Positions 15,001 to 21,180 of a stretch of DNA of 64,000 nt are shown here, one piece after another. How positions within the stretch are numbered: position 1 is the stretch's first letter; every line of letters begins with the position of its first letter. The DNA comes from Pythium myriotylum (taxonomy: Eukaryota > Oomycota > Peronosporomycetes > Pythiales > Pythiaceae). The position numbers and the translations under genes are program-made. The stretch lies in contig JALJCQ010000001.1 of assembly GCA_023091665.1 (NCBI GenBank), positions 2,604,001-2,668,000 on the forward strand, read 5' to 3'. The notes below the pieces were generated by a model. That model was not told the origin of the DNA. It ran no database searches and saw only the letters and a program-made list of their open reading frames with translations.

Positions 15001-18000
15001 GCGTTTCTCGTCACTGGCGTATGGCGCTCATTGAGTCACTCGGTCTGTTGGAAGCCATCGAGCCAATCGTAGTGGACCTTCGTGGTATCAGTCGCCAGCT
15101 CCTTGCCGACATGCTCGTGACCCACAAAAGCGTCACCAAGCTTGATTACGTTCTTATCCGCGTCTTCCGCAACCTGTTCCAGCACGGCTTCTGCCGCTCG
15201 GCAGACGAGAAGGAAGATGGCGAGTCGGGAGGTGGTGACGGAAAGACCAAGTTCACGGACGACGTCGAAGGAACAGGCATGGGCGAGGGTGAAGGTAATA
15301 AGGACGTTAGCAACGAGATTGAAGATGAAGAGCAGTTATTGGGCCTAAAGGGTGATGAGAACGAGCAGAAGCCACCCGAGCCAGGGGAGAAACCCGAGGA
15401 CACGGGTCTCGAGATGCAGAACGACTTTGACGGCACGATGCATGATGTCCCAGACGATGAGAAGAATGAGAATGAGGATCAAAACTCTGACGACGAGGAA
15501 GAGCTCGACCGCGAGATGGGCGACTTTGATCAAGACGACGAGAATGTCGTGGATGAAAAGAAGTGGGGCGACGACTCGGACGATGACGAGGACAACATCG
15601 ACAAGGAAAATGAGAAATTTGAAGAGAATTCGCGGATGGACGAGAGCGAGGCCATTGAGGACGAGATTCGTGGTAAAGACGACGACGACAAGAAGGACGA
15701 TAAGAAGAAGCCCGAGAAGGAGGAGGACAAAACTTCCAATGACAAACAGCCAGCCGCTGAGCAAGCCCAGGATGACGATGATAGTGAGGAGGGTGGTGGA
15801 AGCGATGAAGACGGAGACGATGACAAAAATGATCCAGTTAACGACGACTTCGAGGACAACTACGAGGAAAAGCACGACCAAGTCGACCCTAATAGCCGTA
15901 ATGACGAGCACGAGGAGGAGAAAGACCAGGACCAGGGCGATGATTTACCGGAGAATATGCAGCTTGACGACGGCGACGATAACGATAATGATGACCAGAA
16001 TCTTGGGGATGAGCCAGATGAGATGGACGAATCGATGTCGGACGTTGACGATGAGACCAAGGACGAGTCCACGCTTCCAGATGAGGAGGAGGAGAAAGAA
16101 GACGATAAGAACGAGGAGCCGCTTGACAATTCGGTCCAACTCGGTGCCGGGGGTCTTGATGACGAGGCAGATGCGCCTGAAGAGGAGGAGAGGCCCGAAC
16201 CGGAGAAGGAAGAGATGAAGAACGAGGAGGATGCTCCTGAGCAACAGAAGTCTTCGTCGGCGGTGGCGGGTACCCAGGCCAAAGATGGCGTTGATGAGTT
16301 GGACCAGGATGAAGCCGAACAAGACGAAGCCATGGAAGAGGACCCGCTCAAGCGCGATGACGCCGAGGACGAGAAGGAAAGTCAGGCAAAGAGCAGCAGC
16401 ATGACTCAGAGCCGCCACGAGAAAGATGACAAGCAAGAGTGGAAATCGTCAAGCCAGCTTGAGTCGCCACAGGAGAACGAAGAGCAGAAGCGCAACCGCC
16501 GCAAGCAGGAACCGAACCCGTATCGCAACCCGCAGAACGCCCAGGAGCACTGGAAGAGGCGTGTAGAGATGATCCAGCGCGAGAACAAGGTGGAAGATGA
16601 AGACGGTGGCAAGGGCGACGAAGAGCGCGAGATGACGACAGCCGAGCTGCTCGACGATGATGAGGAAATGGAAGACGCTCAGCACGCACTTGCACCAGCG
16701 CAGGAGAACCAAGTCATGAACCAGCAGAACCAGCAGAATGAAGAGGAAGAAAAGAATGAGACGACAGAGGAAAACGACAATTCTGATGGTACTGGGGCAT
16801 CTGCTATGGAAATCGACGATAACGAGGACGATCAAACCAAGCGTGAGGATGAAACCGTGGATGATGAAGCCAAGTCGGATACGAAGGAGAAGACACCGAA
16901 GCCAGAACGAACCCACGACGCCGATAAGGACAAAGTCATCGACGCCGACCTAGACGCCAACAAAGAGCAGCCCCAGGATCAGGCCCAAGCCGAAGCAAAG
17001 CAGAACGACGAGGATGTGGACATGGACGACACGTCTGATGGAGCTGCCTTGGCTCTGCGCCAACCTACGGGTCAGACGAAGCCCAGTGTAGATGATGAAG
17101 ACGATGAAGCAGACAGCCGTGCGATGCCCAAGCTCCTCTCGGCTGAGGAAGTGGCCGCCCTGCGGGACGAGTTGGACGCATCCATCGCCACTTGGTCTCG
17201 CAGCGACCTCGCTGCACGTGGTGCCGAGCTGTGGTCTAAGTACACGGCTATCACAATGGGCTCATCCCAGCGGCTCTGCGAGCAGCTACGACTCGTACTC
17301 GAGCCCATGCTGCGTGCCAAACTTGAGGGCGACTTCCGAACAGGTAAACGCATCAATATGCGCAAGGTGATCCCGTACATCGCGAGCCAGTTCCGCAAGG
17401 ACAAGATCTGGATGCGACGCACGCGGCCATCTAAGCGCGCGTATCAGATCATGGTGGCGATCGACGACTCGGAGTCGATGGCTGACAACCACGCCGGGCG
17501 ACTTGCACTCGAAGCGATGACGACACTGTGCAAGGCTCTCACGCAGCTCGAGGTCGGCGAGATCTCCGTCGTCAAGTTCGGCGAGGACATCCAGCTGCTC
17601 CATGCATTCGACGCATCATTCACAGACGACGCCGGCGGTCGCGTGATCACGCAGTTTGGTTTCCAGCAGAAGAAGACCAACATGGTTACCACGCTCGACG
17701 CGATCCTCCAGATCCTCGAGACGGCCAAACTCACGTCCCACGCGGCGTCGGCATCGAACGTTGAGTTCACGCAGATCGTCTTCTTGATTTCGGATGGCCG
17801 CTTCGACACGGACGGCCGCACGCGGATCAAGAAGCTCATCCAGAAGGCACTCGAGCAGCAGCAGCTCATCGTGCTCCTCGTCGTAGACCACGCCGAGAAC
17901 CAGGACACGTCAATTCTCGAGACCAAGAGCGTGACCTTCACCAAGGGCAAGGTCGAGATGGTGCCGTACCTCGAGAACTATCCGTTCCCGTACTATGCCA

Positions 18001-18083
18001 TTCTCCCGACGTCGGTTCTGCTGCCTGAGATCCTCTCGGATTCGCTGCGCCAGTGGTTTGAGATGCTCCAAATGAAGCAGTAG
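3..18083 (+). CDS. MDN1: Midasin (MDN1/REA1), giant AAA-ATPase of 60S ribosome assembly; 5' end outside the window
   Basis: This nuclear dynein-like ATPase strips assembly factors from pre-60S particles. The frame is open from the left edge to a TAG at 18081-18083, giving at least 6,026 codons without an intron, so the true start lies upstream (yeast and human proteins are about 4,900-5,600 residues). Six AAA modules are marked by Walker A motifs: GPGGCGKT (nt 885), GETGCGKT (1884), GPTSAGKT (3186), GETGCGKT (4170), GSPGVGKT (5436) and GAPGSGKT (6477). Walker B is DE in modules 2-5, ED in module 1 and DN in module 6, so module 6 probably does not hydrolyse ATP (inference). A long helical linker follows, then an Asp/Glu-rich stretch (about nt 15190-17110) and a C-terminal MIDAS domain with the metal-binding DDSES at 17463-17477. 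Domain order matches the family exactly. The gene is convergent with the HECT gene. Confidence 0.97.
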   Translation, partial: ESAAQLNALAACLVHEQLLGPILKHLRAFALDLLARLLDGSAITLYEEDEHGAFVVCNDNLKRRERVAGALATLLAFLPHTKHQVLQYFAESPCFFEYVSIATTQQSTPELRSRLRRIVLVAYRLLRLYPHEVAPIWNWSSFYPLCFHEDLRVRWYAARATTIVLRMSNKQRNAFLRELQVGEEAAVASHHNVVRQIEIDEHRYEIAHEQQRVELVLSDDDAGDGSDETGELSSVPFHESLTNVYGVVIPTKRTREADANTETVTESLVPTMSTKRNLQSLAIALGLKRPVLIAGPGGCGKTAVIRELARLSGNSDMVELHLDDQIDSKTLLGSYVCTDIPGEFTWQPGALTTAVVEGRWVVIEDIDRAPFEVLATLMPLLETREMVLPGRGEMLVAHSNFHIFATTSHGHNMPKGFQESIWARVDLEPLNDDEVQTILTITFSRVPHHVIAKIMTTFNVVSGKEHLEGTSAMIWKETRRNYGRDFSLRDLLKWCKRIYSFCYTASHHGGEHRNDYVTEDERLRIIVEACDVFCAGIRDPQTRLQAATAIGSIWQVQEEKVRYMMEQHKPSVKFSTHEVEIGRVHVPTMANSDSSATSTSFVMTGHVLRLLEKLAAIIHTCEPALLIGETGCGKTTVIQHLAASMGQKLVVQNLNIQSDSSDLVGGFKPVELHLLARPLYMSFVDLFTATFSQKSNASFLNIVRVAFEHKDWKKMTKGMRKALQMANTKLHGDKAASSDASKMTTKGASVTVMKSRWDTFDAEVSRFERQKEQVESHFAFAFVEGVLVKALREGHWVLLDEINLASSDTLERISTLLEHEKSAFSLTERGDVEIIRPHPNFRLFGAMNPSTDVGKKDLPPSLRNRFTEIYVDECVSPTDLQMVVQNQFREIMSAPIMETVGFYLEARKQAEERLSDGARHRPRYSLRTLTQALQITRILIQRGYGMARALYEGFSSTFCTLLDLDSRTYLEKTIKNTFAKTLKARDLLREPPCPGGQKMVNEFVLVSSYWVRKGDFMDPRDDSLPDPVTARKKFVLTKSVEENLRHVARAALIGKYPVLLQGPTSAGKTSLITYLAARIGQKCVRINNHEHTDIQEYLGSYVSDSNGKLTFKEGVLVEAVRNGWWIILDELNLAPSEVLEALNRLLDDNRELFLPETQETVKPHPKFMLFATQNPPGLYGGRKVLSRAFRNRFMEIQVDEAPTKELQTILQERSSLPPSYCGILIDIMRQLQMVRQQSSIFAGKSGFITTRDLLRWAERRPSTKQALAEEGYCLLAERLRKEEEKQVVKQVIEQKCNVKIDIDAMYYRGEPRESSLLNENGEVERETIWGSNDHFERVQRLVEQALVDGNGNTEGNAAGLDKISVTKALRRLFALVGRCLQHEEPVLLVGETGCGKTTVCQLYSLLFDQHLHIINCHQHTETSDFLGCLRPVRGKEKIASDLHEALVAFLTHKNALELEKPTVSDLLSAYERVSGHVRKQLSESEMEDADTVAAMEKIDYLKRRYQSIFEWCDGPLVESMKKGDLILVDEVNLAEDAVLERLNSVLEPSRTLLLAEKGGDQVEEIVAHSKWRIMATMNPGGDFGKRELSPALRNRFTEIWVPAISDLDDIATIIRDRLVGRNISGSNPSLELVSLCDPILAFVKKFNEKNGGIAGCGAVTLRDILSWINFICSVMKKQRGSVSEWTAFVQGAALSILDGLGLGSDKALHTALKARDEAYEYLLELVPNEDNAARQEVLQSLHATKQAVDDKIAGLNSKDDNHFGIVPFMIPRGPDAANGKEPPFSLRAPTTMSNLYRVLRAMQVNRPIILEGSPGVGKTSLISALAAASGHRLVRINLSEQTDISDLFGSDLPAASSSTDSETTEKGTKGMFEWCDGVFLRALKAGDWVLLDELNLASQSVLEGLNSCLDHRGTVYIPELDREFECPPTFRVFAAQNPLRQGGGRKGLPKSFLNRFTRVFVDMLHEGDLTQIATSMYPQLSVRTPTITQSDGDLAMDTESTILERMIQFNSTIHSDTMDECKYGRLGAPWEFNLRDVFRFCELIKQDGELGSLSDKRILDTLRYYVNFIYVERMRSPRDRAMVSQRFAQFFGGLAPLEINNVSMRVGESFVQIGRAFMNRRDDQLRVSRVVPPVFNFLLKPMEALIHCVNMNWPALLVGAPGSGKTSAVRLLAALSGNKLHELGMSAGTDATELLGCFEQVDLGRKLREYRDQLVEVYDAVIEAILRKAAAPGAKRSSLIKQARHLSNQWFALVKHERDVSENASNTVDLSDKKKRKQATKGQLDDVVVTMMMDIVSALAKAAPVAGVAKNFIDDLEQVERSTRRLVQLSKSSAASIASSFEWVDGTLIQAMERGEWILLDNVNFCSSSVLDRLNSLLEIGGELLINECGVIDGKLRVIKPHPNFRIFLAMDPQFGEVSRAMRNRCVEIALIERSDEQPRDLVIMATAAGVPGFKLSRGFENVHRSIEEALSNNPAVGSRLLSRFSRRHLENWASLASREMQRGVPLVHAISKSFNQVYGSNEDTLLFLGLDKATLFSQAFAGALSPDGKQSELLALPCASTYELCQNAETVMVKRDFALVDYLLRTSTQQESVDVVEDQLLGSLATGPLCGPESLSESSKPSDLQLVDFVELACEETRVDVVRPTKDILKTAQRHLTTVEFFPFGGATTSVLFSPFALRRLVQTLLSSASHIISEDRLLFALETLVSHFTTTRSGDASAYILYRFLRSLFQNKSYKATTTKIRSALKALLSLVAPENVNGEQYPVYLFAHEATFLLLETLVSKHKSSTEVVSLWETINDLQTHLVICEGAIWHRFCEDEQYTQIDSLFASSPTQSSTAERSAKRVKKQVTFDGDLSGFSVLQQSYAVHRYHADRSSIIDSEVVFLIYPFLTAVDDWVAAVFERGYLSNTSASSLKRLIRDRYEFSIQLRDRALDWTHFLIHWQIVKKSLGQVTDDLNSLREWEDVVDMQQRINDAITKVIGCTSHKNTLWKRGGHALLPRSGDLWNAKFLLERLTKTHLQLNGQHFSAATTLDRSQQVDVLALLFGGIASMEAAMKSGQLDVSALFYVDAATRREVLHALCAFSFVSKQQQSDANSSGHVIMAKELLRLPDVLLKKLEDSKHIMTSLISSKTLYLSELEDTSANQHLLDFINNEEADSLGGRVGRDAPIMLFDMKESANIMGQLVNLQIAPLKEHALAREELVILSKLLHVVNVAQWTLKEHAQGDVNALVTDIRDVIVKLEAFVDAVVEVGMRTPATYHAYQDIAWCGHRFTSAESQAEGPELFSELLAFVDVLKSQLPTVLFGFHTFLRENSFNSMESIALEIFDTRNRRQQNRKKQHAKNGEDEEVEMHHHVVYGLPRVFQSVGSAVILRSIAEVDLHQSKCATIETQVRMVRMKKIKDHLRLLDSSQRERTGVAVATVALLKELYVFTISAFESTFKKNDDSDHNTHELFRRWLVSSTDQKMFSGEDRKELIRLMRSSTDVAFASLIDKFAIPLLDTLEKSFEEAGSIAQFGECLVLIGMWRFLLLQPSSPVDPITKPLVKKEMLMNRVAFEALQTSVDGAIQRLAPRPKDTRGKEYTNEVKELAGQVREVSVFAIQRYSPENAGVDGSVPTVNSSVFGDLFRDLLRFQKTIMPVEKILAFVSIVQSLTGRTKSLQVLRELEMFQQTTENFVAQLLKKYCTSFYDIVEPIAASIGAVKEGIAMLAWDIQHRLRQDSVSDSDKKAVALALMRFPRAPAPMGASTNDVFGLIRLVGSKASALAATSGSLSSKKSTDVALLNVALVKMAQQFKETLVYASSLSSSSSSIGSSAGSVLRTSKAIFDLFLTKWQEQKQREEEKRLEEEALFKYRTRNVEVESEDQLLEKEYRQQFPDYVSKEFSVFLTAEQAAAAANTGNEVTAAEGEIWVSDALIQELCEMHTQLYAAVSASGSASFDRATLISAFARGYALAVNMRRTINAMHGPEVEDAAVSSSLFAASLVESRLHVGQAPSMSLLNSEYIRGIDFHRDPLVKEVVLVAQPLQNLLLKVQRLLAQWPEHAILQQIVLIADRIRNFEISSPLVRTLTAIELLVRKAQEWEAYAARDYSIADELKALTSLITRWRKLELYSWPHLLHVKEKQHRAVANKTWFNMYSLLTAQFEGDSEESAATEVGLTKKELQWLYLNDLTSWVFKTGTESSSNLVVVSEEQKKWRNDLFSTLDAYVRSCPMGQYESRLVIVYAFCCQLFMEVWHDHDNDVSASSAKHGLANVLYNLYRYYAQHLEFLDNQWSALKAPIQKQLIEFVKIAKWDEQTYYSLEESAEKSHRKLMKFVRDYDAVLSVSMQTVIDASSDNGISKEGGFSGVVATKTELDRNNDGVFIPAIEAPKPVVEEAEDGNETEETPTKKAEPQMTVAAEAQGVPSAGIIVVVSHAGQDLDSVGDVASLAPTLFSISSYASKITGFVKRINKYTKQQILSLENVKQRQLSREICEDICSTIFYRMALLQNDGKAKEGPKLPKGSKKKALIDLLAELKTQGLSYHRMQLPQEQQQMEQLFALDVPEVENCIQVDGLNELVVIHEDEDAGSFGEPKTRGKKTKKSKKIKKKTALKKFDSTGVVAMAEKDTPLWLWHRADSYYYRFVSQISSLRFSSLTQFSHDLSSSEVDRMNGYAENMLFRMVQHRQIIHASSLSHEGLLLALQRLRELSAWKRNYLSLHDQAESVKVAIEWQKHQQGAAAQLREPLRELEIVVSQVLRTSSLPSSSTASPVLLKSKFDAILSLLDEVTNSFELSDLDSGRVLRKSHGVPGIPFHASLSSDELEREGSAGLVAFAHADKRVYGVSPLVTTNTRDSVIIPVGVSVLRANSDKLTKVHTSLLEVKAVFSQVAPTVSFDAVMVALEAAMGEEASFASAAMQIDKLKIDESSDAVSVAESMKQFAEQYDKFVATVLVAIQDLTKQDAVHKHEDEDMEEETNPTLREQLALLTNSIKNARIFPIANQLHALLDLVAQQYASFLASSCVSRHWRMALIESLGLLEAIEPIVVDLRGISRQLLADMLVTHKSVTKLDYVLIRVFRNLFQHGFCRSADEKEDGESGGGDGKTKFTDDVEGTGMGEGEGNKDVSNEIEDEEQLLGLKGDENEQKPPEPGEKPEDTGLEMQNDFDGTMHDVPDDEKNENEDQNSDDEEELDREMGDFDQDDENVVDEKKWGDDSDDDEDNIDKENEKFEENSRMDESEAIEDEIRGKDDDDKKDDKKKPEKEEDKTSNDKQPAAEQAQDDDDSEEGGGSDEDGDDDKNDPVNDDFEDNYEEKHDQVDPNSRNDEHEEEKDQDQGDDLPENMQLDDGDDNDNDDQNLGDEPDEMDESMSDVDDETKDESTLPDEEEEKEDDKNEEPLDNSVQLGAGGLDDEADAPEEEERPEPEKEEMKNEEDAPEQQKSSSAVAGTQAKDGVDELDQDEAEQDEAMEEDPLKRDDAEDEKESQAKSSSMTQSRHEKDDKQEWKSSSQLESPQENEEQKRNRRKQEPNPYRNPQNAQEHWKRRVEMIQRENKVEDEDGGKGDEEREMTTAELLDDDEEMEDAQHALAPAQENQVMNQQNQQNEEEEKNETTEENDNSDGTGASAMEIDDNEDDQTKREDETVDDEAKSDTKEKTPKPERTHDADKDKVIDADLDANKEQPQDQAQAEAKQNDEDVDMDDTSDGAALALRQPTGQTKPSVDDEDDEADSRAMPKLLSAEEVAALRDELDASIATWSRSDLAARGAELWSKYTAITMGSSQRLCEQLRLVLEPMLRAKLEGDFRTGKRINMRKVIPYIASQFRKDKIWMRRTRPSKRAYQIMVAIDDSESMADNHAGRLALEAMTTLCKALTQLEVGEISVVKFGEDIQLLHAFDASFTDDAGGRVITQFGFQQKKTNMVTTLDAILQILETAKLTSHAASASNVEFTQIVFLISDGRFDTDGRTRIKKLIQKALEQQQLIVLLVVDHAENQDTSILETKSVTFTKGKVEMVPYLENYPFPYYAILPTSVLLPEILSDSLRQWFEMLQMKQ
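15190..17110 (+). other. Acidic low-complexity tract within midasin
   Basis: About 640 codons dominated by GAN/GAR codons (Asp, Glu, Lys, Asn, Gln). This is the flexible D/E-rich tether that joins the midasin linker to the MIDAS domain. The biased composition also generates long spurious open frames on the other strand and in other frames (for example 15352-16218 plus, 15345-15911 minus), which should not be called as genes. Confidence 0.9.
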
Positions 18084-18203
18084 GAATTGACACAAAGATA
18101 GATTGATAGACAAGGTAGATAAACTTGTAAACAAGACGACAGACTTGCACGAATACATCGAGGGACTTACTATCGTGGGGATTAACTTAAAAAGACGGGA
18201 GTA

Positions 18204-20286
18204 TCACTCCTCACTAAATTCGTTGAGCTCCATCGAGAGGATGGCATAGATGGCGTCCTCGAGCTCCATCTTGGTTTCGTAAAGCGGCAGCTCGACGCGG
18301 TTGAAGCACGTGTGAACCTTGGGGAAGCCCTTGGTCTGGTGGAGCAATGGCCGCAGCGAGAAGGCGCAGATGCGCCCGTCGTAGCTCGTGAGCCCTCGGA
18401 AACCCTGGACCGGCACGCGCGACGAGCCTGTACTGAATTGCAGGAACCGCGCGCGTTCCTCCTCGCTGAGCTGGGTCATGACCTCCCAAAACCATTCCAC
18501 GACCTGCACGTGGTCACCGAACGTCGGTGCCACGACCGTGTTGCGGCGCCAGTCGGCGAGGTCGATCTCGGGCAGTCCGCAGAGCACGAGCTCGAGCTCT
18601 TGGTAGTCGAAGACCATGAGGTTCTCCTGGGGCACGACCTCGAAGAGCCCGAGCGAGAGCGCCTGGAGCTGCTCGGCGTACCGGTCAAGCATGAGGTAGC
18701 GCAGCTTGAGGTGGAGATACTCGGCCTTGTTGTCGTCCGTGACGGGGATCTCGGAGCCGCCGGGCACGAGGTCGATCACAAGGGGCTGCTCATCGCGGAT
18801 CTCGGTCACGCTGAAAGTGAGTTCGAGTGCGTCGACGCTGTCGTTCTCACGGATCCACTTCATGCTGTTGTAAACCTCCGGGTCCACGTACTGCAGGTCC
18901 GAGAACGTGATGGGCACGCCCAAAAAGTGCTTGAGAATCGGCAGGCAGAGCCGCGCCTGCATGGTCTGTCCTTCGAGCAGCGCGCGGCCGATGAGGCGGC
19001 CGATACCGCGGAAGTAAAGCAGGTGGTCGGCCGTGCAGTCGATCGAGTTGGGGTTGATCGCGACCGACTGGTTGTTGCGGTGGCAGTTCATAAAGAGCCC
19101 GAGCGAGTCGTCGAGCAGCTTCTCGAAGAGGATCGAGAACCACTCGCGCTGGAGGCCGCCGGCGTCGATGCCCACCTCGCCGAGGAACTCGATACGGAGC
19201 GGGAAGTGGATGTGCTCGAGCTGGATGCCCAGCAGCTGCTCCATGGACTCGACGAGGATGTTTTCACGGTGCACGCTGAGCTTGATGCGTCCTTCGTCCC
19301 AGTTGCGCAGCAGTCCGTTCATGCGTTCGAGGAACCACGCGTACTTCTTCTGGAACGGGAGCTGGCTCACCTGGTCGATGAGCTCGAGTTCGTCGGCGCG
19401 AATGCGGTAGCCTGTGATGGTCGTGGCGGCGTCGGCACGGCTCGTCTCCGCGAACGTGAGCCGTCCTTCACTGTGGACCGACGAGCGCACGAGGTAGGTG
19501 ACGAAGCCCGAGGACGGGCGGCGCGACATGGGCACGAACGAGGAGCTGGGCGGCGGCTCGCTGCTGGCCGGCGCGCCGCGCTGGCTGTAGACAATGTCCT
19601 GGCGCTCCCAGAAGGCCGTGCCGTCGGGCGCGATCTTGCGCACCCACTCTTTGCGTTTGCGCGCGTAGCGCTGGCGCGGGTTGAGCGCGCTGAGGCGCAG
19701 CGACTGGTTGGCCGAGAGCGAGCGGGAGAGGCGCAGCGGGCCCGAGGCCGTGGAGAGCCGACTGGCCGACGAGAGGCTGCCGGCGGCCGAGAGGCGGTGC
19801 TGGCGCTTGATGCGCATCTCGTCGAGGTCGGCCACGACCGACTCGCGGCGCGTGGCGTTGCGCTTGGTGCCGCAGAGGATGCAGTTGTTCTTCTCGAGCG
19901 CGTTCGTGAACTCGCACACGAGACACTTCCACCGCTCGTCGCCCTCGCCACTAAGCACAAACCACTCCAAGAGTCAGCATCTCGTTCTTCTCTCTCTCTC
20001 TCTGTCTACAGCACGTACTTTCGCTCGAGGTCGAGGCGCGTGACGGGCTCGGTGGCGTCGTTGAGGAGGATTCTGCAGCAAGAGACAACGGGCGCGTGAG
20101 CTGGGGAGGCAGCTTTAAACGGGGACAACGCGCGTTCTACCGAGCGAGAAAAGAGCGCGAGATGTGCTCTCGAGGCCCCGCGGAACGGTCTTTCAGCACG
20201 TAGAGGCCGCCGAGCAGCAGCAGCAGCATGACGGCGGCCATGAGCGAGAGGAAGAGCTCCATGTTGGCGCCGTCCGAGTCGCCCAT
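18204..20286 (-). CDS. Membrane-anchored HECT E3 ubiquitin ligase with RanBP2-type zinc finger (3 exons)
   Basis: Model: exons 20286-20141, 20072-20019 and 19950-18204 (1,947 nt, 648 residues), with two 68-nt introns (GTAGAA...TGCAG and GTACGT...CTTAG). Both junctions keep frame. Residues 10-31 form one hydrophobic segment, a likely signal anchor. A RanBP2-type zinc finger (WKCxxC...CxxC, Cys 76, 79, 90, 93) follows, then a Ser/Arg-rich spacer. The HECT domain runs from about 264 to the C terminus, with the catalytic Cys in HTCFN at residue 615 (codon 18306-18308). HECT enzymes form a thioester with ubiquitin before transfer. An alternative single-exon reading from ATG 19970 gives 588 residues and no membrane segment. 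I prefer the spliced model because the upstream ATG has a good context, an initiator-like element sits just before it, and splice signals and phase agree. Substrates are unknown. Confidence 0.88.
19990..20003. repeat. CT/AG dinucleotide microsatellite
   Basis: Seven CT units in a row, lying inside intron 2 of the HECT gene (19951-20018). On the coding strand this is an AG run between the donor site and the branch-like TGCTGAC. Length variation here would not change the protein. Confidence 0.85.
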
Positions 20287-20290
20287 GGTG

Positions 20291-20302
20291 GTGGGAATGA
20301 GC
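20291..20302 (-). promoter_or_regulatory. Oomycete initiator-like element of the HECT gene
   Basis: The minus strand reads GCTCATTCCCAC, a good match to the oomycete initiator core (GCTCATTYYNCA). It lies only 4 nt before the proposed ATG at 20286, which would give a very short leader. It supports the upstream start of the HECT gene. The role is inferred from the motif. Confidence 0.4.
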
Positions 20303-21180
20303 CTCTCGGCGACAAGGGAGCGAGTGCCTAACCGACGGCGTTAGACCGAGACTAACCGGTTCCGATAGACCCGACCCGGTCGCGCCTTTGCCGACAAGGG
20401 CTGTCCGGCCTCTGCGAGTCAGCGTCCGTCGACCACCGGCGTTGAGCTGCTCGAGGCCAAGCGAAAGAAAGAGAGAGGCAGGCGCGACGCGTCGTGGGTG
20501 AGAAGCACGGCCGTCCACAACTGCTGGCCCCAGAGGGCGCGCCCGCAGTGCCGTGGTAGAGTCGTAGGTAGTCAGCAGCGCTCCCCATCCACACCACCAC
20601 CCACGGCCCCCCTCATTCCGCAACGCCCATGGCCGGTTAGACGCGTGACCACTCGCACCAGCTGGTTCCCCGTGCAGCAACCGTCGCGCGGACAGAGACC
20701 GGACGCAAACCAGCTGGCGGCTCGGCAGTTTCCGAAACGCCGAATGTTCAGCGCTGACACATTCAGTACAGTACCGAGTGTACCCATCTTGCGCTCCCCA
20801 GGAGCTCCGCACACAAAACGATCTTGATGATGGCGACGTGAGCTAATGCGGGTGAGCTGTGCCGCCATATCCGCCGAGAAGGATGCCACGGGCTTCCGTT
20901 TCAGCCACGTGGATGATCCAGAACCAAGATTCAGTTGTGGGCAGTGAGGTCCCACGACTTGAGGGACTGCGCGCATCCACCGCTGCGCTTGCTCTCTGAG
21001 GCAACGAGATGAGTGGAGTCGAGAAGCGGATGCGAAATCGAGCCTGGTTACGCAGTGGACCCACTCGATTTATGGACCACCATTGTATCGACGATCAAAT
21101 TAAACTTCCCATTGAAACCTGATCACGACTTTCGGCGGCGTCTTGATGCACGGAAACTAGTCTGTACAACCTCAGCAATG
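20303..21180. other. Intergenic region between HECT and PDS5 genes
   Basis: About 0.9 kb containing the HECT promoter side and the PDS5 3' flank. It holds only short overlapping frames (for example 20572-20976 minus, 134 codons) without recognisable domains. I see no gene here. Confidence 0.6.

Noticed and set aside
15345..16916. Several frames of 150-290 codons in the acidic part of midasin, on both strands
   Set aside because: Products of the biased GAN/GAR codons of the D/E-rich tract, with no domain.
18312..20099. 595-codon open frame on the plus strand
   Set aside because: It lies exactly antisense to the HECT gene, has no family similarity and arises from GC-rich third positions. The minus strand has a full catalytic domain.
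20006..20812. 268-codon minus-strand frame upstream of HECT
   Set aside because: Only its last about 18 codons are real (HECT exon 2). The rest runs through intron 1, exon 1 in the wrong frame and the promoter.
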